Positions 10,152-18,461 of a stretch of DNA of 64,000 nt are shown here, piece by piece. How positions within the stretch are numbered: the first letter of the stretch is position 1; each line of letters opens with the position of its first letter. The position numbers were made by a program, and so were the translations under genes. Below the pieces are notes generated by a model, which did not search any database, had not been told where the DNA came from, and saw only the letters and a program-made list of their open reading frames with translations. This stretch comes from Parvibaculum sp. (GTDB lineage: Bacteria > Pseudomonadota > Alphaproteobacteria > Parvibaculales > Parvibaculaceae), in the NCBI RefSeq assembly GCF_030651915.1, contig NZ_JAUSBV010000005.1, positions 496,001-560,000 of the forward strand, written 5' to 3'.

Positions 10152-12029
10152 GTGCCGGGAATTCAGGGTTCGGCGGCCCCCGTTTCAGCCGGCGCGGCCC
10201 GCTCGCGCCAAAGCCCCGGACGTTCGCCCGTGGAATCGCCGCGCAAGCCCCCGGAACGCAGCCCCTTGTGGCGGCTCGTGCCCCTGGTCCAGCAGCACAA
10301 GCTGCGCTTCTGGGGCGGCATGTCGCTGATCAATTTCGGGCGCCTGCTCGAAGCCTTCATGCCGCTTTATCTCAAAATGGGCATCGATCGCATCGCGGCG
10401 GGCGACATGCGCCTCGCGCTACCGGCCCTTGCGATTCTCGGCTTGATGGTGCTGCGCTATGCGGCCTTCAATTTCGGACGGCGCTATGTGCGCGAGGTCG
10501 GCGTCGAGATCGCCTTCGATCTGCGCCAGCGGCTCTACTGGCATCTCGAGCGGATGGGACCGCGCTTCTTCTCGCAATTCCCGACCGGCGATCTGATGGC
10601 GCGCGCGATCAACGACATCGCGCTGATCCGGCAGTTGATCGGCATGGGCACGCGCCTGCTTTTTGTACTCGGCTTTTCGGGCCTCATCGCCTTCATCTTC
10701 ATGTTCCATCAGTCGGCCTCGCTGACGCTGCTGCTGCTGCCGGCGCTGCCGGTCTTCGCCGTCATCGGCTGGATGCTGGCCCGTCAGATATTCAGTCAGT
10801 CGACGCTGGTGCAGGAAGGCTTCTCGACGCTGTCGGCGCAGGTGCAGGAAAACCTCAACGGCATCCGCACCATCCAGACGCATGCCCAGGAGACCCGCGA
10901 GATCGACCGTTTCGAGGCGACGTCGGACGCTTATGCGCGCGACTACTACAGACTGATGTTTCTCAACTCCGGCCTCACTTCGGCCATGCTGATTGCGACC
11001 GGCTTCACCACGCTGCTGGTGGTCGGCTATGGCGGTTTCCAGGTCATCGAGGGCACGATCACACTCGGCACCTTCACGGCATTCATCTTCTATCTCAACA
11101 TGATGCTGGCGCCGATCAAGGAAGGCGGCGTGATGGTGACGCTGTTCCAGCGCGGCGGCTCGGCGGCGGCGCGGATTTTCGAGATTCTCGACCGCGAACC
11201 CGAAATCCGCGATGCGCCGGAAGCGGCGCCGCTCGACGAGATCGGCGGCGCGATCACGTTGCATCATCTCTCCTATGTGCATCCGGCGCGTTCTGGCGAC
11301 GGCTGGCCGGCGCTCAAGGACGTCTCGCTCGACATCGGCAAAGGCGAGATGATCGCGGTGCTCGGCCGTGTCGGCTCGGGCAAGTCGACGCTGCTGCGCC
11401 TGATCGTGCGCCTGCTCGATCCGCCGCCGGGTTCGGTTTATCTCGACGGCCGCGACATCCGCATGCTGCCGCTGGCGCAGGTGCGCGGGCAGATCGCCAT
11501 GGTGCCGCAGGACCCGTTTCTCTTCGCCACGCATATCGCGCAGAACATTTCCTACGACAATCCGGCGCGCGAGGTCGACGAGGTCTGGCGCGCGGCCGAG
11601 AGCGCCGATCTCGAAACGACGATCCGGCGTTTCCCGGACCGGCTCGAAACCATGGTCGGCGAGCGCGGCGTCACCTTGTCGGGCGGCCAGAAGCAGCGCG
11701 CCAGCCTGGCCCGCGGGCTGATCCGCGAGACGCCGGTGCTGCTGCTCGACGATTGTTTTTCCTCGGTCGACACCGAGACCGAGGAGCTGATCCTTTCGCG
11801 CCTCAAGTCGCTCAGAAAGGGCCGCACGACCATCATGGTCTCGCATCGCGTTTCGACCGCGCGCCATGCCGACCGCATCGTGGTGCTCGACGAAGGCCGC
11901 GTGGCCGAAGTCGGCACTCATGCCGAACTTCTGGCGAAGGACGGGCTCTACGCGGCGCTCGAACGGCAACAGGGGCGGCGCGAGGAACTGGCGCAGAGCC
12001 TCGACAGCCTGACGGGGAGCGGGACATGA
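10152..12029 (+). CDS. ABC exporter half, degenerate Walker B (YheI/MdlA-like)
   Basis: ABC transporter subunit with fused membrane domain (about residues 40-330, six helices) and nucleotide-binding domain. It carries Walker A GRVGSGKST (near residue 405), signature LSGGQKQ and Walker B VLLLDDCFSSVD. The catalytic Glu after the Walker B Asp is replaced by Asp, as in the degenerate site of heterodimeric exporters. GTG 10152 is the longest start; a GTG at 10230 (MESPRKPPERS) is equally plausible since neither has a clear ribosome site. Its stop overlaps the start of the partner subunit as ATGA, so the two are made together. The substrate is unknown; drugs or lipids are typical for the family. 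Confidence 0.9.
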   Translation: MPGIQGSAAPVSAGAARSRQSPGRSPVESPRKPPERSPLWRLVPLVQQHKLRFWGGMSLINFGRLLEAFMPLYLKMGIDRIAAGDMRLALPALAILGLMVLRYAAFNFGRRYVREVGVEIAFDLRQRLYWHLERMGPRFFSQFPTGDLMARAINDIALIRQLIGMGTRLLFVLGFSGLIAFIFMFHQSASLTLLLLPALPVFAVIGWMLARQIFSQSTLVQEGFSTLSAQVQENLNGIRTIQTHAQETREIDRFEATSDAYARDYYRLMFLNSGLTSAMLIATGFTTLLVVGYGGFQVIEGTITLGTFTAFIFYLNMMLAPIKEGGVMVTLFQRGGSAAARIFEILDREPEIRDAPEAAPLDEIGGAITLHHLSYVHPARSGDGWPALKDVSLDIGKGEMIAVLGRVGSGKSTLLRLIVRLLDPPPGSVYLDGRDIRMLPLAQVRGQIAMVPQDPFLFATHIAQNISYDNPAREVDEVWRAAESADLETTIRRFPDRLETMVGERGVTLSGGQKQRASLARGLIRETPVLLLDDCFSSVDTETEELILSRLKSLRKGRTTIMVSHRVSTARHADRIVVLDEGRVAEVGTHAELLAKDGLYAALERQQGRREELAQSLDSLTGSGT

Positions 12030-13915
12030 GCGAAACGCCGCACCCCGAAAGCCGATCGCGCGACTACACCGTCTTCGATGACGAGATGGAGACGCGCGGC
12101 TTCGACTTCCGGCTTGTCGGCCGGCTGATGCACTGGCTCAGGCCCTATCGCCGGCAGGGCTATATCGCGCTTCTGTTCGTGCTGCTGGCGGCAAGCGCCG
12201 CGGTTCTGGCGCCTGTCGTCGTCAGCCGCGTCGTCGTCGACGGCATCCTGCTGCCGACGACCGACGAAGGCGCGCCCGATTTCGGTCAGAAGGCGCTCAA
12301 CGCCCTTCTGGCCGATCTTTTCACGCTGCACCCGATCGTCGCGGCCTGCATTCTCTACGGGCTCTGGACGCTGCTCTGGGCGGCATTCGGCCATGGTTTC
12401 CGGGTGATGCTGGCGCGCACCGTGCTCAACGGCTTGCGCGACTTGCGGCGCGACCTCTTTGCCCATCTCGAACGGCTGCCGTCGAGCTTCTACGACCGGG
12501 TCGCGGTCGGCCGCGTGATGACGCGGCTGACCAACGACATCGAGACGCTGTTCGAGCTGCTGGCCGGCTTTGGCGTCCTGCTCGGCGAATTCGTGCCCTT
12601 CTTCGTCGCCGTGTCGATCATGCTGGCGCTCAACCCGACGCTGACGATGGAGCTGATGCTGCTCTTGCCGGTGGCGGCGCTGGCGACGTGGATTTTCCGC
12701 ATGGCCTCGCGCCAGGTCTATCGCGGCATCCGTTCCTCGATGTCGCGGCTCAACGAAAACCTGCAGGAAAATCTCTCCGGCATCGAGGTCGTTCAGCTTT
12801 ATGGCCGCGAGCAGATCAATTTCGAGCGTTACAGCAGCATCAACCGCGAGAATTGCGACCAGGAAAACCGCGCCATCCGTATCGAGAGCTATTACGGACC
12901 GGCGATGGACAGCATGGCCTTCCTCGCCATGGCGGCGATCATCTGGTTCGGCGGCAATCACGTCTTCGAAATGACGGCAACGCTGGGCAGCGTCATTCTG
13001 TTCGCGCAATTCGCCGACATGATGTTCCGCCCGATCGTGGCGATGGGCGAGCAATGGAACGTCGTTTTCCGCGCCATGGCGAGCTGCGAGCGCATTTTCC
13101 AGGCGCTCGACTGGGACGAGGCGCTGAAGGAGCCGGCGGCGCCGAAGCCCCTGCCGCAAGATCTCAAGGGCCATGTCCGTTTCAACCACCTGACCTTCGG
13201 CTACCGGCCCGGCCTGACGATCCTCAACGATGTGACCTTCGACATCGCGCCGGGCGAGCGCATCGCCATTGTCGGGCCGACCGGCTCGGGCAAGACCAGC
13301 CTCATTCGCCTGCTCTGCCGTTTCTACGACGTGCCGGCAAATTCGATCCTGATCGATGGCATCGACATCATGGATGTGGCGCCGTCTGAAATCCGCCGGC
13401 GTGTCGGCGTGGTGCTGCAGGATTTCCATATTTTCTCAGGGTCGGTCTACGACAATATCGCGCTCGGCAATCCGGCGATCACGCGCGAGGCGGCGCGGGC
13501 GGCGGCGCGGCTTGTTCATGCCGATCCCTTCATCCGCATGTTGCCGCAGGGCTACGATACGATGCTGACCGAGCGCGGGCGCAATCTCAGCCACGGCCAG
13601 CGTCAGCTTCTCGCATTCGCGCGCGTGTTGGCGATGAACCCCGAAGTGCTGATCCTCGACGAGGCGACCGCCAGCATCGATACCGAAACCGAATTGCTGA
13701 TCCAGGACGCACTGTCGAAGGTCACAACCGGCCGGACGTCGATCATCATCGCCCACCGGCTGCAGACGATCCGCGAAGCCGATCGCATTGTCGTGTTGAC
13801 GGAGGGCCGGATACGCGAGATCGGCACGCATGAGGAACTGCTGGCCGAAGGCGGCGTCTACAAGACGCTCTACGAACTGCAGGTGCAGGACGCAACAGGC
13901 GCAAGCGGCCGCTGA
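12026..13915 (+). CDS. ABC exporter half, canonical Walker B (YheH/MdlB-like)
   Basis: 629-residue partner of the preceding ABC half-transporter, starting at the ATGA overlap. It has a membrane domain to about residue 345, then Walker A GPTGSGKTS (near residue 415), signature LSHGQRQ and Walker B EVLILDEATASID with the normal catalytic Glu. The signature deviates from LSGGQ. Its deviant signature would face the Asp-substituted Walker B of the partner, giving one degenerate and one active ATP site, the architecture of BmrC/BmrD (YheI/YheH) and MdlA/MdlB. It ends 8 bases from the convergent curlin gene. Confidence 0.92.
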   Translation: MSETPHPESRSRDYTVFDDEMETRGFDFRLVGRLMHWLRPYRRQGYIALLFVLLAASAAVLAPVVVSRVVVDGILLPTTDEGAPDFGQKALNALLADLFTLHPIVAACILYGLWTLLWAAFGHGFRVMLARTVLNGLRDLRRDLFAHLERLPSSFYDRVAVGRVMTRLTNDIETLFELLAGFGVLLGEFVPFFVAVSIMLALNPTLTMELMLLLPVAALATWIFRMASRQVYRGIRSSMSRLNENLQENLSGIEVVQLYGREQINFERYSSINRENCDQENRAIRIESYYGPAMDSMAFLAMAAIIWFGGNHVFEMTATLGSVILFAQFADMMFRPIVAMGEQWNVVFRAMASCERIFQALDWDEALKEPAAPKPLPQDLKGHVRFNHLTFGYRPGLTILNDVTFDIAPGERIAIVGPTGSGKTSLIRLLCRFYDVPANSILIDGIDIMDVAPSEIRRRVGVVLQDFHIFSGSVYDNIALGNPAITREAARAAARLVHADPFIRMLPQGYDTMLTERGRNLSHGQRQLLAFARVLAMNPEVLILDEATASIDTETELLIQDALSKVTTGRTSIIIAHRLQTIREADRIVVLTEGRIREIGTHEELLAEGGVYKTLYELQVQDATGASGR

Positions 13916-13923
13916 GCGTCGCC

Positions 13924-14388
13924 TCAGCAGCGCTGGTCGATCACGACGATGTTCTTGTGCCCGGTTTGCGTTGCAAACGCCGCATGGTTGTTGCCGGTCT
14001 GCTTGACGAGCGCGACGTTCTTCGATCCGGCCTGAGACAGCCCGGCAAGGTTGTTTGTGCCCTTCTGCTCAACGACGACGCCGTTGCCGGAGCCGGCCTG
14101 ATTGACCGCAACGTTGTTGCCCGCCGCTCCGCCGCCGCACGCGCGCGCCGCGAACGATGTTGCGCGGGGCCCCGGCGGGTTGTTGGCGAGCCGGGTCACC
14201 GTGCTCGCATAAAGCCTCGGTTTGATCTGCCGCGTCAGCACCTTTGTTTGACCGCCGGCTTGCTGAACGACCGTGACGTTGAAGTTTCCGTCCTGATTGA
14301 CGGCGGCAAGGCTTCCGGCCGACGCCGGCGGCGCCGACAGCGACAGGACCATGCCTGCAACGGACAAGATGAGCGGCAAGCGTTTCAT
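13924..14388 (-). CDS. Curlin-repeat protein (curli subunit)
   Basis: 154 residues: a signal peptide (MKRLPLILSVAGMVLSLSAPPASA) followed by Gln/Asn-rich curlin half-repeats of the AxxxQxGxxN type, for example VNQDGNFNVTVVQQAG, VNQAGSGNGVVVEQKG, LSQAGSKNVALVKQTG and ATQTGHKNIVVIDQ. A spacer of about 45 residues with a CGGG turn splits the repeats, which is unusual for a plain CsgA. This fits an extracellular functional amyloid subunit, possibly the nucleator (CsgB role). The start has a good GCAGGAGAG site. It is divergent from a second curlin gene across 285 bases. The exact role, major or minor subunit, is inferred. Confidence 0.82.
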   Translation of the reverse strand: MKRLPLILSVAGMVLSLSAPPASAGSLAAVNQDGNFNVTVVQQAGGQTKVLTRQIKPRLYASTVTRLANNPPGPRATSFAARACGGGAAGNNVAVNQAGSGNGVVVEQKGTNNLAGLSQAGSKNVALVKQTGNNHAAFATQTGHKNIVVIDQRC

Positions 14389-14673
14389 TTTTCTCTCCTG
14401 CTGTAGTCCGGCGCGACGAGGCGCCTGCGAATAACCATCCCGGCATTTCTAGACGCGCGACCATGATTGCTCGCTGACATTGCCGTTCATGCCGCGTTCA
14501 GCCTTGGCGGTGCATACGCGCGCGCGTTCGTTGATTCACAAGGCATGGCCGCGCTGCATCGCCGGTGAACGGAGAATGAATGCCGACTTCAGGCACCGCT
14601 CAGGAACACCCCGCTAAAAAGGCATCGTCAGCAAACGGCCTCATCGCAGGTCACCCAGAGCAGGAGATGCAAA

Positions 14674-15177
14674 ATGAAGAAGTTTCTACTGGCCAGTGCC
14701 GCCCTCACCGCCCTGATCGCCGCGAGCGCCACCGGCGCCAGCGCCGGCAACAGTGCCGCAGTCTATCAGAAGGGCTGGAACAACACCGGCGTCTACACGC
14801 AGAACGGTTACGGCAACAGGGGCACGCTCGATACGAAGGGCAATGCCAACTACTCCAAGGCCGTGCAGAGCGGGCAGTGGAACTACCTCTACCAGCAGCA
14901 GCTCGGCAACCGGAATTCGGCGCTCACCGATCAGTATGGCAAGGGCAACTACGCCGTGACTGGCCAGGAAGGCCGCAACAACGATGCCGTGACCATTCAG
15001 ACGGGCCGCAACAACACCTCGGGCATCGCCCAGATCGGCAACAACCACACGGCGACGACCGATCAGCTCGGCACCAACAACACGGCGGCCACGATCCAGG
15101 TCGGCAATGGCCAGACGGCCAAGACGGTCCAGACCGGTCACGGCAACACGACAGTCGTCATTCAGGGCGGCTACTGA
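14674..15177 (+). CDS. Curlin-repeat protein (CsgA-like major subunit)
   Basis: 167 residues with a signal peptide (MKKFLLASAALTALIAASATGASA) and an almost uninterrupted run of about nine curlin half-repeats of the pattern N-x-A-x-x-x-Q-x-G, such as DQYGKGNYAVTGQEGRNND, VTIQTGRNNTSG and AQIGNNHTATTDQLG. Such repeats stack into the cross-beta core of curli-like amyloid. An AGGAG site lies 8 bases before the ATG. It is followed after 67 bases by csgH, whose product restrains curlin aggregation, so both are probably co-transcribed. The secretion pore csgG and chaperones csgE/csgF are not in the window. Confidence 0.87.
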   Translation: MKKFLLASAALTALIAASATGASAGNSAAVYQKGWNNTGVYTQNGYGNRGTLDTKGNANYSKAVQSGQWNYLYQQQLGNRNSALTDQYGKGNYAVTGQEGRNNDAVTIQTGRNNTSGIAQIGNNHTATTDQLGTNNTAATIQVGNGQTAKTVQTGHGNTTVVIQGGY

Positions 15178-15244
15178 ACCGGGACCTGTGCCGGAGGCGG
15201 CCGCAAGCTGCCTCCGGCGCCGCCCCTCAACAGGGAGAACGACC

Positions 15245-15628
15245 ATGTCGAAATTCTGGATGTCTCTCGCTTTCGTGCCGCTCGCCTTTGGTGGCGCCGC
15301 GGCGGCTTCCGTCGCACCGGCGAATGCGGCCGCGGCCGTCGAGTGCGAAATCCACGCGACAGCGGTTTCCGGCGGCTTGCGCCTCGAAAGCGTCGTCTAC
15401 GGGATGCCCGGGTCTTCGGGTGCCTATCAACTGACGCTGGCGCGTTCGGGCGCCGGCGGCAGCTCGAATGTGTCGCAGGGCGGCGATTTCGAAATCGACG
15501 GCAGCGGCCAGGCCGTCGTGTCGGTCACCGAGTTCAATCGCAGCCATCGCGACAACTACAATGTCGAGATGACGGTCGAGGACTTCTCCGGCGTTTCGTA
15601 CTGCCACCAGGGCACATTGGCGCGCTGA
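15245..15628 (+). CDS. csgH: CsgH-like curli chaperone/inhibitor
   Basis: 127-residue secreted protein: a signal peptide to about residue 30 (FVPLAFGGAAAASVAPANAA), then a small beta-rich domain with two cysteines (VECEIHA near the start and SYCHQGT near the end) that could pair. CsgH of alphaproteobacteria is a periplasmic beta-sandwich protein that stops premature curlin fibre formation. Size, signal, cysteine layout and its place directly behind a CsgA-like gene fit that family. The ATG at 15245 has a clear GGGAGAA site. The assignment rests on these features and context. Confidence 0.72.
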   Translation: MSKFWMSLAFVPLAFGGAAAASVAPANAAAAVECEIHATAVSGGLRLESVVYGMPGSSGAYQLTLARSGAGGSSNVSQGGDFEIDGSGQAVVSVTEFNRSHRDNYNVEMTVEDFSGVSYCHQGTLAR

Positions 15629-15641
15629 CGACCGCGTCCGT

Positions 15642-15668
15642 CCGGCCGGCGAAAAAATGGCCGGCCGG
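15642..15668. terminator. Hairpin between convergent genes
   Basis: A perfect 9-bp GC stem (CCGGCCGGC / GCCGGCCGG) encloses the loop GAAAAAATG between csgH and the convergent crotonase gene. There is no U-run on either strand, so it is a terminator-like hairpin only. Confidence 0.45.
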
Positions 15669-15679
15669 CGGGACGGCCG

Positions 15680-16516
15680 TCAGATCGCGTCCCGCACCGG
15701 CAACAGATCGTCAAACGCCGGCTCGCGCTTCTCGGCCTTCGCGGTGAAGCTTTCCGTCATGTCGGCCGGCTGGAACATGCCGGTCTGCCAGACGGCGATA
15801 TGCTTCAACCCGTCGGCGATCGAGTGGTCGCGGGCATAGTTGATCATCTCCTTGGAGCCATGGACGGCGAGCGGCGAGCGGGCCGCGATATCGCGCGCAA
15901 TGCCCATGACCGCCTCCATCATCTCCGCCTGGGTGTCGAAGACCGCATTCACAAGACCGCAGGATTTCGCTTCATCGGCGAACAGGCGGCGGCCGGTATA
16001 GGCAAGTTCGCGCACCAGCCCCTGCGGCATCAGATGCGGCAGACGCGGGAAGGTGCCGACATCGGAGGTCATGCCGATATTGATCTCATGAATGCAGAAG
16101 AAGGCATCCGTCGAGCAATATCGCAAGTCGCAGGCGGAGGCGAAATCGACGCCGCCGACGATACAGCCGCCCTGCACGGCCATCAACACCGGCATGCGCG
16201 CCTCGTCGAGGCAACCGAAAGTCTGTTGCAGTTTCAGCACCGTCTGCATCAGATTGGCGCGCAGGCGGCCGGTCTCCTGACCTGCGGTGTCCGGTCCGGA
16301 GGTGAAGACCGAGAGGTCCATGCCGGCCGTGAAATGCTTGCCGGTCGACGAGATGACGATGACGCGGGCCAGCGCGCCCTGATCGATCTCGCGGACGATT
16401 TCCGGCAGCTCGCGCCAGAATTCGCGATTCATCGCATTCATCTTCTCGGGGCGGCTCAGAACGATGTGGGCAATCTTGTTTTCGATGCTGACATCGAAAC
16501 AGGTGTAGGTCTTCAT
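15680..16516 (-). CDS. Delta3,5-delta2,4-dienoyl-CoA isomerase-like crotonase
   Basis: 278-residue crotonase-fold enzyme. The start at 16516 is chosen for its GCGGAGGAC site; longer upstream frames run into a non-coding repeat. The segment IGMTSDVGTFPRLPHLMP with AYTGRRLFADEAKSCGLVN is very close in pattern to the dienoyl-CoA isomerase ECH1, where the Asp of DVGT is catalytic. The oxyanion loop is AVQGGCIVGGVDFASACD. It would shift conjugated double bonds during oxidation of unsaturated fatty acids with odd-numbered double bonds. A plain enoyl-CoA hydratase is the main alternative. It stands alone, convergent with csgH. Confidence 0.8.
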   Translation of the reverse strand: MKTYTCFDVSIENKIAHIVLSRPEKMNAMNREFWRELPEIVREIDQGALARVIVISSTGKHFTAGMDLSVFTSGPDTAGQETGRLRANLMQTVLKLQQTFGCLDEARMPVLMAVQGGCIVGGVDFASACDLRYCSTDAFFCIHEINIGMTSDVGTFPRLPHLMPQGLVRELAYTGRRLFADEAKSCGLVNAVFDTQAEMMEAVMGIARDIAARSPLAVHGSKEMINYARDHSIADGLKHIAVWQTGMFQPADMTESFTAKAEKREPAFDDLLPVRDAI

Positions 16517-16621
16517 CGGGTGTCCTCCGCTACGGCTTCGTCTTTCCGCGGACCATAACACGGCGCCGGCGCCGGCCATCGCGGCCGGCCCAGGACTGCC
16601 CGTCCCCGAGGCCGCGAAAAA

Positions 16622-16703
16622 GCGGGGATAAGTTTTTTGTCGGCCCGCCCGGACTTGAAGTTTGACAGTTTTATGACAGTTTTGTGACAGAGGGGGGGGT
16701 AAG
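16622..16703 (+). repeat. Dispersed repeat A, copy 1
   Basis: Non-coding block made of GCGGGGATAAGTTTTTTGTC (from 16622), a short spacer, then TGACAG three times at 11-base steps (16663, 16674, 16685) and a G-run (AGAGGGGGGGG). The same order of parts recurs at 42412-42512 and, on the other strand, at 60403-60577. It lies in the 299-base gap between a crotonase and a PAS protein that diverge. Nothing else is seen in that gap. Confidence 0.7.
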
Positions 16704-16815
16704 TGCTCTCCCGTCGCTGTCGGCGCGGCGCGTCTGGCCAAAGAAGTTGTCGCAAAAAACCTGGCAGCGTAGGGTGTTCAGCCGCCGCTCCCGCCACCAA
16801 AACCCCCAAGGAATC

Positions 16816-17244
16816 ATGGCCCTAGTCCCCTTTGCGCTTCCTGCAACGCTCGAACCCGACCTCGCCGCCGTACACGCCTATTGGCGGGGACTGATCCGGG
16901 GCGAGGCGAGCGACATGCCCTACTGGGACGACGTCAAGCTTTCGGACCTGCCGGCGCTCGCCGATCGCCTTACGCTCGCAACAGCTTTTGCCAAGCCGGA
17001 GCGATTTCGCTTCGAGATTGTCGGCAAGGAAATTTCCGCTCGCTACGGCAAGGATTTCGCCGGTCGTTTTGCCGATGAGATCGACATCAATGCGCCGCTC
17101 GATTTTTTCCGCAGTCAGGCAAGTGTGACCGTCGAGAGCGGCGCGCCGACCTATTTCCGGGCGAGCGACTATGCGCGCCTTCTTCTTCCCCTCTGGGGCG
17201 ACGGCCATATCAGCATGGTGCTGGCTGCCGTCGTTCGGCTCTAG
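16816..17244 (+). CDS. PAS-domain protein (PAS_5-like), single domain
   Basis: 142-residue cytoplasmic protein consisting of one PAS-like sensor domain. The pattern WRGLIRGEASDMPYWDD, then DLPALADRLTLATAF, FRFEIVGKEISARYG and a closing LLLPLWGDGHISMVLAAV matches the short alphaproteobacterial PAS_5 family. No output domain is attached, so it may act as a stand-alone ligand or redox sensor that works through a partner. ATG 16816 is preceded by AAGGA. The ligand is unknown. Confidence 0.7.
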   Translation: MALVPFALPATLEPDLAAVHAYWRGLIRGEASDMPYWDDVKLSDLPALADRLTLATAFAKPERFRFEIVGKEISARYGKDFAGRFADEIDINAPLDFFRSQASVTVESGAPTYFRASDYARLLLPLWGDGHISMVLAAVVRL

Positions 17245-17301
17245 CGCCAACGCGACGCCCGGCAGGAGGCGTTCGACCGGTGCCGAGACTGCGTCCGATC
17301 G

Positions 17302-17625
17302 TCATTCCGGCAGCACCTGACCTGCATGAGGGGCGCCTTCGAGCGGTTTTGCTGCATGGAACTCCACAAAGAGCCGCACGGGCCCCAACGGTTGCACGTC
17401 ATGCGGCTGTTCGGGCCAGACCACGCCGGGCATCGCCGGCGTCAGCACCTGCTCTTCGGATGTATCGAGACAGCGGTACAGCAAGCGGCCTTCCAGCACA
17501 TGAATGAGCGCCCATACGCCGGCCTTCGTGCGGTGCTCGCGGCGAAGCCCGGCCGGCAGACTGTCCTGATCGAAGACCGGCGTCCGCTTGTAGGCCACGA
17601 GCCCATCCGGCAATTTTCCCGGCAC
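17302..17625 (-). CDS. YeaR-like DUF1971 protein
   Basis: 107-residue small cupin-like protein of the DUF1971 family. It has the family signature LPDGLVAYKRTPVFDQDSLP, then LRREHRTKAGVWALIHVLEG, LLYRCLD and a final VEFHA. The family includes E. coli YeaR, a member of the nitrate and nitric-oxide (NsrR) responsive regulon, and the N-terminal part of some TehB proteins; the biochemical function is unknown. The GTG start shares one base with the TAG stop of the alternative oxidase gene (TAGTG), so translation is coupled. The operon sits behind a predicted NsrR operator, which agrees with a role under NO stress. Confidence 0.85.
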   Translation of the reverse strand: MPGKLPDGLVAYKRTPVFDQDSLPAGLRREHRTKAGVWALIHVLEGRLLYRCLDTSEEQVLTPAMPGVVWPEQPHDVQPLGPVRLFVEFHAAKPLEGAPHAGQVLPE

Positions 17626-18296
17626 TAGACGGGCTTCCGAATGCCGGTGCGGTCTGCCTGCTTCGATTTGCGATGGCCGGCCAACTCGTCGGCAAAGCCG
17701 TGATTGACGTCGCGATGGTTTGCCTCGTCGGCGCGCACGGCGATCACCACATCCCGGAGCCGGGCGTCGTCCGGCAGATGCCAGTAGCGAATTGCGATTG
17801 CAGGCGCCGGCACGTCTGCATGCCGTCCGGCTTCGATCTCGGCGAGATACTGGGTGTAGCTGATGATCGCCTCTTCCTCGAAATATCCGACGACCCGGTG
17901 AGCGGTTTTCGGCGAAATCAGATAGAGCAGAAAGAAGGCATTGTAGAAAATTCCCTGCACGATCATGACGAGCAGGCGTTCGAAAGCATTGGGTTTTGCG
18001 ATCTCGATAAAGGTCATCAGATGCATGCGCTCGTTCTCGGCTTCATCGAGCAATGTGCGGATCCAGCCCTCGTCGTCGCACATCCGTCGCAGGCTTCTGA
18101 GGTGGATGAGCGTTGCGCCCACCATGCCCGGCACGGCCGCCACCGTCTCGAGAACGATGGCCCGGTGGCCGTAGCGCTTGGCGAAGAATGTATCGGCGAA
18201 AAAGCGCAGCAGTTTGACGAAGCCGAGAGCGATGCGGTCCGACGGACCGCGCGCTTCGTGGTGCATATTCAGGTCAACAGTGCCGTGGTCTGACAT
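17625..18296 (-). CDS. aox: Alternative oxidase (quinol oxidase)
   Basis: 223-residue di-iron, membrane-attached ubiquinol oxidase that reduces oxygen to water without pumping protons and resists cyanide and nitric oxide. All iron-ligand motifs are present: [31 protein letters not shown] and [12 protein letters not shown], supplying four Glu and two His. The hydrophobic stretches around ATLIHLRSL and [19 protein letters not shown] fit the membrane-binding face. The ATG at 18296 has an AAGGA site. It is first in an operon with a YeaR-like gene and lies 142 bases downstream of a 23-bp NsrR-type palindrome, so it is probably derepressed by nitric oxide. Bacterial AOX is uncommon but known in alphaproteobacteria and Vibrio. 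Confidence 0.93.
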   Translation of the reverse strand: MSDHGTVDLNMHHEARGPSDRIALGFVKLLRFFADTFFAKRYGHRAIVLETVAAVPGMVGATLIHLRSLRRMCDDEGWIRTLLDEAENERMHLMTFIEIAKPNAFERLLVMIVQGIFYNAFFLLYLISPKTAHRVVGYFEEEAIISYTQYLAEIEAGRHADVPAPAIAIRYWHLPDDARLRDVVIAVRADEANHRDVNHGFADELAGHRKSKQADRTGIRKPV

Positions 18297-18438
18297 GGAG
18301 CCATCCTTTCTGTCGACGAAGCGAACACAACCACCGCTCCGCCGCAGTTACAGATACGCGGACCTTTCTGCCTGCACATGCCAACTCACCTGCATCAGGC
18401 GAGCGACAGGCAACGTCGAAATAGATGTAGGCCGCAAT

Positions 18439-18461
18439 AATATGTATTTCAAATACATATT
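18439..18461. promoter_or_regulatory. NsrR-type operator upstream of alternative oxidase
   Basis: A perfect 23-bp palindrome with 11-base arms AATATGTATTT and AAATACATATT around a central C. Every position fits the 11-1-11 consensus of the NO-sensing Rrf2 repressor NsrR (AAnATGyATTt-n-AAATrCATnTT). On the gene strand a TTGAAA inside it could serve as a -35 box, with TACATC 17 bases on as a weak -10. The rest of the 322-base gap 18297-18618 shows nothing else recognisable. Confidence 0.75.

Noticed and set aside
10268-13915. A single open frame of 1215 codons spanning both ABC genes
   Set aside because: Its first third is an arginine-rich shadow of the first ABC gene; only the part from 12026 is real, and the ATGA overlap gives the true start.
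16684-16815. N-terminal extension of the PAS protein from an upstream start
   Set aside because: The extension is translated repeat sequence, rich in Arg and Ser; the ATG at 16816 has a ribosome site.
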